DNA from: Bacteroidota bacterium
GTDB lineage: Bacteria > Bacteroidota > Bacteroidia > AKYH767-A > OLB10
DNA: 64,000 nucleotides
NCBI GenBank assembly: GCA_016713445.1
Contig: JADJPB010000004.1
Location: forward strand, 372,001 to 436,000
Direction of reading: 5' to 3'
The position numbers and the translations under genes are program-made. This document shows positions 57,933 through 64,000 of the stretch, one piece after another (the first letter of the stretch is position 1; every line of letters starts with the position of its first letter). The notes beneath the pieces were generated by a model, which was given only the letters and a program-made list of their open reading frames with translations, searched no databases and was not told where the DNA came from.

Positions 57933-59609
57933 ATGAATCGATTATTTTATTTATTGAGCCTTATTGCGTTTTTATCATTGGGTTGTAGCTCTTCACAAAA
58001 AGTGGATATCATTTATTACAACGCAAGAATTTATACCGTCGATAGTTTGTTTTCAATTGTTGAAGCCATAGCGATTACCGATGGAAAAATAGTAGCTACA
58101 GGTTCTTCCTCCGATTTACTGAAGATGGATGCAACCCAAAAAGTCGATTTAAAAGGTCAATTTGTTTATCCCGGATTTCAGGATGCACATTGCCATTTTT
58201 ATGGATACGGAGTAGATCTCAAGAAGACATGGCTCATCGGAACAAAGTCGTTCAATGAAATTGTGGATACGCTCGCAAAATTCAAGGACCGACGTTTTAT
58301 GGGTTGGGTATTTGGTCGTGGTTGGGATCAAAATGATTGGATCGATAAATCGTATCCAAATAAATCGAAGTTGGATTCATTGTTTCCCGATGTACCTGTC
58401 ATTTTATTGCGAATTGATGGACATGCTGCCTTGGTAAATCAAAAAGCACTCGACATTTGTAATGTGAATGAGAATTCGTCTGTAATCGGTGGACAATTTG
58501 TAAAACAAAATGGGAAACTTACTGGACTCCTCATCGATAACGCTGTTGACTTCGTAAAATTAAAAGTGCCAACGCCAGGAACGCCCGAGTTGATTGAAGC
58601 CTTATTATCGGCACAAAAAAATTGTTTTGAAGTAGGTCTAACCAACGTGACCGATGCAGGATTAGATGTTAGCACCATTTTATTAATTGATAGTTTGCAA
58701 AAAGCAAATCAATTAAAGATGCGAATGAATGCCATGGTAAGTTTTACGAAAGATAATCTTGAGTATTACAAGAGAAATGGAAAATATCATTCCGATCGTT
58801 TAAATGTGCAGTCGTTTAAATTGTATGCCGATGGAGCACTTGGATCAAGAGGTGCCTGTTTATTGCATCCTTATGCGGATATGCCTGATCATACCGGATT
58901 TTTATTGTCGACAATCGATTCAATCATCTACGCTGCGCAACAAGCAAAGGAAATCGGTTTTCAAATGAATACGCACTGTATTGGAGATTCTGCCAACAGA
59001 CTCCTATTAAAAATTTATGGAGAAGTGTTAAAAGGCAAAAACAATTTGCGGTGGCGTATTGAGCATGCTCAGGTGTTGTCGCCTAATGATTTCGGATTAT
59101 TCGCTCAGTATTCGGTTATTCCATCAGTACAACCCACTCACGCCACCAGCGATATGTATTGGGCGAAAGATAGAGTGGGAGAGGAACGAATAAAAACAGC
59201 TTATGCCTACAAAAAATTATTGAATGAGTGCGGAATAATTGCTGCTGGATCTGACTTCCCTGTGGAAGCTATTAATCCACTCTTTGGATTTTATGCTGCA
59301 GTGTCTAGAAAAGATCAAAGTAATTTTCCGGAAAATGGATTCCAACCAGAAAATGCACTCACGCGCGAAGAAGCTTTAAAAGCCATGACCATCTGGGCTG
59401 CATATGCAGGATTTGAAGAGAGCTATAGAGGTAGTCTTGAAAAAAGGAAAGACGCCGATTTCGTGATCCTCGAAAAAGATCTCATGCAAGCCGACGAAAA
59501 AGAACTCTTCAAAATAAAAGTTCTTCAAACTCATATTGCAGGGAAAGAGTCTTTTGATAATTCAGAATTAGGTCCCGATAGCTATCAGGATAAAAATTCA
59601 AATTTTTGA
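57933..59609 (+). CDS. YtcJ-like amidohydrolase lipoprotein with repeat-derived tail
   Basis: The 558-residue product has a lipoprotein signal (FLSLGC, Cys about 18). The amidohydrolase-3 fold follows: metal His in FQDAHCHFYGYG, HCIGDSAN, RIEHAQVLSP, AAGSDFPVE and the TREEALKAMTIWAAYAG ending. It hydrolyses an unknown amide, probably in the periplasm. The last residues (NSELGPDSYQDKNSNF) are encoded by a dispersed repeat (AATTCAGAATTA, then CCCGATAGCTATCAGG), which replaces the original terminus. Confidence 0.9.
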   Translation: MNRLFYLLSLIAFLSLGCSSSQKVDIIYYNARIYTVDSLFSIVEAIAITDGKIVATGSSSDLLKMDATQKVDLKGQFVYPGFQDAHCHFYGYGVDLKKTWLIGTKSFNEIVDTLAKFKDRRFMGWVFGRGWDQNDWIDKSYPNKSKLDSLFPDVPVILLRIDGHAALVNQKALDICNVNENSSVIGGQFVKQNGKLTGLLIDNAVDFVKLKVPTPGTPELIEALLSAQKNCFEVGLTNVTDAGLDVSTILLIDSLQKANQLKMRMNAMVSFTKDNLEYYKRNGKYHSDRLNVQSFKLYADGALGSRGACLLHPYADMPDHTGFLLSTIDSIIYAAQQAKEIGFQMNTHCIGDSANRLLLKIYGEVLKGKNNLRWRIEHAQVLSPNDFGLFAQYSVIPSVQPTHATSDMYWAKDRVGEERIKTAYAYKKLLNECGIIAAGSDFPVEAINPLFGFYAAVSRKDQSNFPENGFQPENALTREEALKAMTIWAAYAGFEESYRGSLEKRKDADFVILEKDLMQADEKELFKIKVLQTHIAGKESFDNSELGPDSYQDKNSNF

Positions 59610-59760
59610 ATAAAAAAATAATTCAAAAAGGTTCAGTTGGAATACTCAAGTTGAAGTTCAAAAAAATTATATTTATCAATTCTAATTATAAAAACCAAGA
59701 ATCAATTAATTCTTAATTCTTAATTCTTAATTCTTAATTTAATTCTTAATTCTTAATTAA
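59559..59760. repeat. Repeat patch at the amidohydrolase 3' end and AATTCTT tandem
   Basis: It starts inside the gene with TCAGAATTA, then GTCCCGATAGCTATCAGGATAA (59573-59594). At about 59706-59760 a tandem run of TTCTTAA words extends to the start of the antiporter gene. Confidence 0.75.
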
Positions 59761-59764
59761 ATAA

Positions 59765-60942
59765 GTGTCGCAAAACACCACCCTCCTCCTCATCTGTGCA
59801 CTGATCATTGTATCATACGTATTCGATATTATTTCCAAAAGGATTAAAATCCCTTCAGTTTTACTGTTGATTGGATTGGGTATTGGTCTGAAGCTTATTG
59901 CGGTTCAGCTTGGAATAGTGTCAATGGACTTTATGAAAATAATTCCAACGTTGGGTACTATTGGACTTATTTTGATTGTGTTTGAAGGTGGATTAGAGCT
60001 TGAATATCACAGCGATAAAAATCATATTATCCGAAATGCTTTAGTTGTTTCCATTGTTGGATTGTTAGCTACCGCTTTAGGAGTAGCTGGCATTTTCATG
60101 TATTTCACTGGAGAAACGTACTATCGTTGTCTGCTCAATGCTATTCCCTATAGTGTCATTAGTTCTGCCATCGCTATTCCTTCCGCTGCCGGACTGAGTG
60201 TGAGAAGCAAAAGTTTTGTAACTTTTGAGAGTTCGTTTTCAGATATTTTTGGAATTGTATTTTACAATTATGCCCTCGCCTATAGCTCGCTTTCTCTGGG
60301 AGTTGTTTTTAATTTAGGTTTTGAGCTCATCGCTGTGAGTTTGCTTTCCTTAGTGTTTTGTGGGATGTTAGTTTATCTATTAAAATCAATAGATCACCAT
60401 ATTAAGTTTATCTTGATATTAGCTGTGTTAGTATTGCTATATGCCATCGGTAAGGAATTTCATTTGTCATCTCTAATATTGGTTCTAATTTTTGGATTGA
60501 TGGTTCGAAATATTAATTTGGTTCCGTTAGATTTTATCCAGAATAATTTTAATACCGAAAAATTTAAGAAGGATTTCGATTATATGCAAAGTATTACCGC
60601 AGAAGGAGTGTTTCTTATTAAAACCTTTTTCTTTATCATCTTTGGTTATATCATTGATGTTTCCTTACTGGCCGATGAAAAAATGATTATTATGGCTTTG
60701 TTTACCATCGGTGCTATCTACACACTCCGGTTAATTTATTTGCCGATATTCATCAAGCATATACTCCCTGAGTTTTTATTCTCCTCGTGGATTAATAAGT
60801 ATTCTCTTGTATATAGGACTTCCGGAGGAGATGAAAATTCCCAACTTCATATTGGACTGCTATTTTTATTGTTTTAGCAACGAGCGTGGTGATGATAAGT
60901 AGTGCCTTTGTGAGCGATAAGAAAAAGGAAGAGTTGCATTAG
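59765..60942 (+). CDS. CPA1/2-type cation:proton antiporter (frameshifted C-terminus)
   Basis: The product begins at GTG with YVFDIISKRIKIPSVLLLIGLG and contains LGTIGLILIVFEGGLELE and SSFSDIFGIVFYNYA with an Asp of the ion-binding helix, all typical of Na+/H+ antiporters. The frame breaks near 60780: the next frame reads PRGLISILLYIGLPEEMKIPNFIL. It shifts again near 60860 to WTAIFIVLATSVVMISSAF, ending DKKKEELH at 60942. The final region appears to have lost a few bases. An inner-membrane transporter of about 390 residues is expected. Confidence 0.85.
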
Positions 60943-60952
60943 AAATAGTGGT

Positions 60953-62144
60953 TTATTCACTACTCTTTATTTGGTTAATTTTTTCTAAAAGTAAATCAGC
61001 CGTTTTAGTTTCAACTCCTGATTTCCTTGCCAGATCGATAGTGTGTTTACAAGTGATCAAGGCTTCATTCTTCTTGAGCAGCTTGTATTGAAGACAGGCT
61101 AGTGTATAATTGTGCCGTACATTGTCTCCCATTCTCACCGCTTCTTTGGCCCATGATTCAGCTTGCAAAAGCAATTCACGATCGATAACTCTTTCATAAA
61201 AATTGTAAGCTATTTCATTTAATCGTCGGTAGTCATTCTTGCAAAATTTTTCGATGAAAGGCACTGCGGCTACTTGATATCCTCGCCAATCGGATTTCAT
61301 CTTGAAGCGATTGAGATGCGCATAATCGATAATTTTATTCGCAATATTCAATTTTGACTTTTCAAGTTTTGAAATCATATTGTTGTACCCAAGTGAATCG
61401 AGTTTTTGAACTCTGGTCATTAGAGCCCCATTGTAAAGTCCTAAGATTTTATTATCGATGCTATCCTCCGTATATTTTTGCATAAAAGCATCACGATTTA
61501 ATATTACTCTGTTGAAAGCCTGCATTTCTACATCTCTAAATAGATCATACATGATTCTCCAGTTTTCTTGTTTAATCAAATCAGCGTCGCTTAATCCGTT
61601 CAAATAAGAATTAATGCTTACTTGATTGTCAATTCCAGCACGATCTAACATTTTGAAATAGGTATAAATTTCAGAAGTGGTTGCAGTTTTTGCGAAATAC
61701 TTTCTTTCGAATGTTCTGAGTTGTCTAGTAGTATCTAACGCTGCTTCTCCAAGCATGATCATTTCTAGTGCATCCTTTTTCCCAGCTTCTCGGTGCATCA
61801 TCGTAGTTGCGGGATAATCGAAAAAAATGTGAGCTGGGAAATTTTGAACTTTTAATTTTTATTTAAATTTTTCCCTCTTTTTCCATGTCCATCTTGATAT
61901 TGATGAAATTTTTGTTGTAAAAGTTGGCTACGTTTATATCCGTATAAACTTTTTCTGCCATTTCTGAACAAAAGTGACACCAGGATGCGTAGGCATGTAG
62001 AAATATTGGTTTTTTGTCGGCTTTAGCCTTGATCATGGCTTCGTCAAAGGTGATCGGTAAAAAGTGAATGCTGTCTCGATATTGGGAAAAACTGGAAGTA
62101 GTAATGAAGATCTGGAGAAGTAAGAGGAAGCTTGCTTTTTTCAT
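60953..62144 (-). CDS. Secreted thioredoxin-like protein with helical C-terminal domain (frameshifted)
   Basis: It starts with a signal peptide (MKKASFLLLLQIFITTSSFSQ), then a thioredoxin domain with CxxC in YASWCHFCSEM. Two A-runs near 61860 are each one base short. Correcting both gives EGKNLNKKLKVQNFPAHIFFDYPA, joining the 282-residue downstream part, 397 residues in total. The second half is helical with TPR-like repeats (ESWAKEAVRMGDNVRHNYTLACLQYKLLKK). It probably acts in periplasmic disulfide handling; the partner is unknown. Confidence 0.82.
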
Positions 62145-62237
62145 AATGGATGTGAATGTATTTCTCTTTTAAATTCTAATTGACGAATTTACCATTTATG
62201 AGGATATTTTTTATGAACTGAATATGAATGCAAGCAA

Positions 62238-62855
62238 TTATTGATTGCTCGAAATGAGGCAATACGGTAGTTTCCAGTCTTTTTTACCGCGGTTTGAAGT
62301 GTTGACAATTTCTCCTTCGCAACTGATCAAACGCCCAGACTCCGATCGTTTTAATATTTTAAGTTGTCCGTTGTGTATGGCGGAAATGACAATTGTTTTG
62401 AGCGAATCGCATGTGCCTTGACTGTTGTCTTTTCCAATTTTTATTCCCTGATCGTTGTTGAATAAGTCCATCTCAACAGCAGTTTGATCTTGTAAAAAAC
62501 CATCTTCTGTTCGCCCTTTCCGAAAGGATCTGTAATTCCCTTTTTCATGGGCTTTGCCTAATCTGCGAGCAGCTCTTGATCCAATACATTGAGTTAATCT
62601 CGCCATCCAATACGTATGTCGAAAGGCATCTAATCGTCCCCCATGTGGGAAGGTATCCAGTAGATTTTGTTGAAGTACAATTTTTGTTTCTTCTCTAGCT
62701 TCTTTGGTGATGTTAAAAGCTTTTTTTGCCTTAAAAAGATGGGCAATCACCCAAGTTTTTTCTGCACAACTTAGCTTGAAAAATTGGGCGGATAAGGATT
62801 GGGCCAATATACTATCTGCAGAAAAAAGAAAAATGAGAAGAAATAGTATCCTCAT
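62238..62855 (-). CDS. Secreted DAFRH-motif protein (DUF6973-like)
   Basis: The 205-residue product has a signal peptide (MRILFLLIFLFSADSILAQ). A conserved-looking core follows: GGRLDAFRHTYWMARLTQCIGSRAARRLGKAHEKGN and MDLFNNDQGIKIG. The His/Asp/Glu/Asn pattern resembles a family (DUF6973) of unknown function that may be metal-dependent. The family assignment is from memory of the DAFRH...NN..G signature. Confidence 0.6.
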   Translation of the reverse strand: MRILFLLIFLFSADSILAQSLSAQFFKLSCAEKTWVIAHLFKAKKAFNITKEAREETKIVLQQNLLDTFPHGGRLDAFRHTYWMARLTQCIGSRAARRLGKAHEKGNYRSFRKGRTEDGFLQDQTAVEMDLFNNDQGIKIGKDNSQGTCDSLKTIVISAIHNGQLKILKRSESGRLISCEGEIVNTSNRGKKDWKLPYCLISSNQ

Positions 62856-62883
62856 TTTCCGTTGAAGTACATCATCGCTTTCG

Positions 62884-63298
62884 CTATAGCAAAGCTAAAA
62901 AATTGAGCTGGTCTTGCTGATTATCGGTTTGTCCAACTAATCCCATGCGGAATCGATCCCACAGAATTTCTGGGGCATCTAAAGTTGGAATGCAATAGTA
63001 TTCCGGAGCGCCTCGAAGCTTGGTATAAATAAGAATTATAGCACAAGGCTTTTCTTCGCCTGGACGATGTAATCCTTTAAATACGGCCTTTGCGGTCGCC
63101 ATATTCCACTTCATTTATATCTTTCACTTTGTAGTTATCCTTTAAGGCAACCTTCATTTGCATGAACATTTTATAGCCTACCGATCCCATTACATATTCT
63201 TCTTCTGTGGTTGGAGCGATTTTGGAATCTTGAGCTTGGAGATGGTTGAATGATAGAAAAAGAAGGAAAAGGGGAATAAGGATCAGCAGTTTTTTCAT
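62884..63298 (-). CDS. Small secreted protein of unknown function (frameshifted)
   Basis: It opens with a signal peptide (MKKLLILIPLFLLFLSFNHLQAQ) and reads to NEVEYGDRKGRI-stop. Removing one base in GGCC near 63090 continues as VFKGLHRPGEEKPCAIILIYTKLRGAPEYYCIPTLD, ending at 62884, 137 residues in total. No family is recognised. It clusters with the two secreted genes to its left on the same strand. Confidence 0.6.
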
Positions 63299-63391
63299 GT
63301 TTTAAAGATTTTTACAAATTTAAGCAACACTTTCACCCCTTTCCAAGTAATATTTACCTTGTTTTCCTACATTTTCTATTGATTCTACAAT

Positions 63392-63399
63392 TATATTTG
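63392..63399 (+). promoter_or_regulatory. -7 promoter element of the cupin-like gene
   Basis: TATATTTG fits TAnnTTTG, 28 nt before the ATG at 63428. Confidence 0.5.
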
Positions 63400-63427
63400 C
63401 TCTTCACAAATCTTCAGCTTTAAAAGT

Positions 63428-64000
63428 ATGGCTACAAAATCTGTTGTTTTAGCACAAGTAGGCGATATTATCGTTGAAAAGAAGTACGGGATGTCTTACG
63501 AGGAATTCGCCGAGAAACATCTCTTTGCAAATTACCCTGTAGTCATTGGGGATGCTTGTAAGGATTGGCCCGCGAAGGATAAATTTACGCCACAGTTCTT
63601 TAAGGATAACTTTGGAAATAGAGAGGTAAAGGTGCAAGGTAAAATGTATCGCCTCGGTGATTTTATCGACTTGATGATGACTTCAACGAAAGAAAATCCC
63701 GCTCCCTATCCTTGTAAATTGCAAATTGATAAAGATTATCCCGAATTAATTCCAGATGTGTCTCCACGTTTTAAATATGCTTTGCCCGATAGAACACATA
63801 GTAAAATTCTCCCCGAAGGATTTATTGGCGGTGCCGATACGTTAGAGATTTTTTTAGGGAGTCCGGGCGGACAATTTCCTTACATGCATTATGACTATAT
63901 GTGTTTGCATGCGTTTGTCACTCAGCTTTACGGCGACAAAGAATTCACAGTGGTTCCACCCTCGCAAACCGAATATGTTTATCCCGATCCCAATAATACA
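63428..64000 (+). CDS. Cupin-like/JmjC-type Fe(II) dioxygenase (partial, runs off the window)
   Basis: 191 codons are open to the window edge. The N-terminal part reads EEFAEKHLFANYPVVIGDACKDWPAKDKFTPQFFKDNFGNREV, the opening of cupin_8/JmjC hydroxylases. The iron-binding HxD motif is in FPYMHYDYMCLHAFVTQLYGDKEFTVVPP; the distal His lies beyond the window. It is probably a 2-oxoglutarate-dependent hydroxylase acting on a protein or small molecule. Confidence 0.85.
   Translation, partial: MATKSVVLAQVGDIIVEKKYGMSYEEFAEKHLFANYPVVIGDACKDWPAKDKFTPQFFKDNFGNREVKVQGKMYRLGDFIDLMMTSTKENPAPYPCKLQIDKDYPELIPDVSPRFKYALPDRTHSKILPEGFIGGADTLEIFLGSPGGQFPYMHYDYMCLHAFVTQLYGDKEFTVVPPSQTEYVYPDPNNT

Overview
The window looks like a chromosomal segment of a Bacteroidota bacterium. 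Base composition is AT-rich, and there are few Shine-Dalgarno sites. Promoters fit the Bacteroidota -7 element TAnnTTTG. Several secreted proteins end in type IX secretion (T9SS) sorting domains. The tonB-exbD-exbB-folC order and DUF2490/HhH beta-barrel genes also fit. I cannot place it below phylum from sequence alone. A large fraction of genes carry one-base frameshifts, mostly in homopolymers and including essential genes (purL, folC, crcB). The sequence therefore probably comes from long reads with residual indel errors, and split ORFs are annotated here as single genes.

Layout. 1-8.3 kb: tail of a T9SS type B protein, pheT, a secreted T9SS type A protein, a DEAD-box helicase with an internal deletion, an EamA transporter and the rplU-rpmA operon. 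8.4-16.4 kb: an unknown secreted protein, a repeat patch, and a TetR-TolC-MFP-RND efflux operon. 16.5-24.9 kb: tatA, a PafA-like phosphatase, the obgE-PAP2-crcB-DUF2490 cluster, hpt-adk, and purK-purE, with mosaic repeats around adk and purK. 25-30.8 kb: two outer-membrane barrel genes and a T9SS-exported subtilase. 31-33.6 kb: tRNA-Val followed by about seven tandem units, each made of a GIY-YIG nuclease ORF, a 3' half tRNA-Val and a terminator. 34-42.7 kb: folC-tonB-exbD-exbB, a gamma carbonic anhydrase, a GNAT enzyme, a secreted PHP-domain protein, membrane proteins and a DUF433/DUF5615 toxin-antitoxin-like pair. 43-50 kb: acs, a 54-bp palindrome array, an SDR, an RsmH-like methyltransferase, mtgA and a GC-rich repeat array. 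50-64 kb: purL, two paralogous polytopic membrane proteins, an APC permease, an SDR, a YtcJ-like amidohydrolase, a cation/proton antiporter, secreted thioredoxin-like and small proteins, and the start of a JmjC/cupin-like enzyme.

Functionally this is mostly housekeeping: purine synthesis and salvage (purK, purE, purL, hpt, adk), translation (pheT, rplU, rpmA, obgE, an RsmH-like enzyme), envelope energisation (exbB/exbD/tonB), drug efflux and peptidoglycan synthesis. It is interspersed with secreted proteins and short dispersed hairpin repeats.

The most unusual object is the tRNA-Val/GIY-YIG array. Each unit's stop codon is completed by the duplicated tRNA half, at the junction just 3' of the anticodon. 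Each tRNA half has its T-arm interrupted by a small hairpin that also occurs elsewhere in the window. A second recurrent theme is promoters whose -7 box lies only 4-5 nt before the start codon, which predicts leaderless mRNAs.
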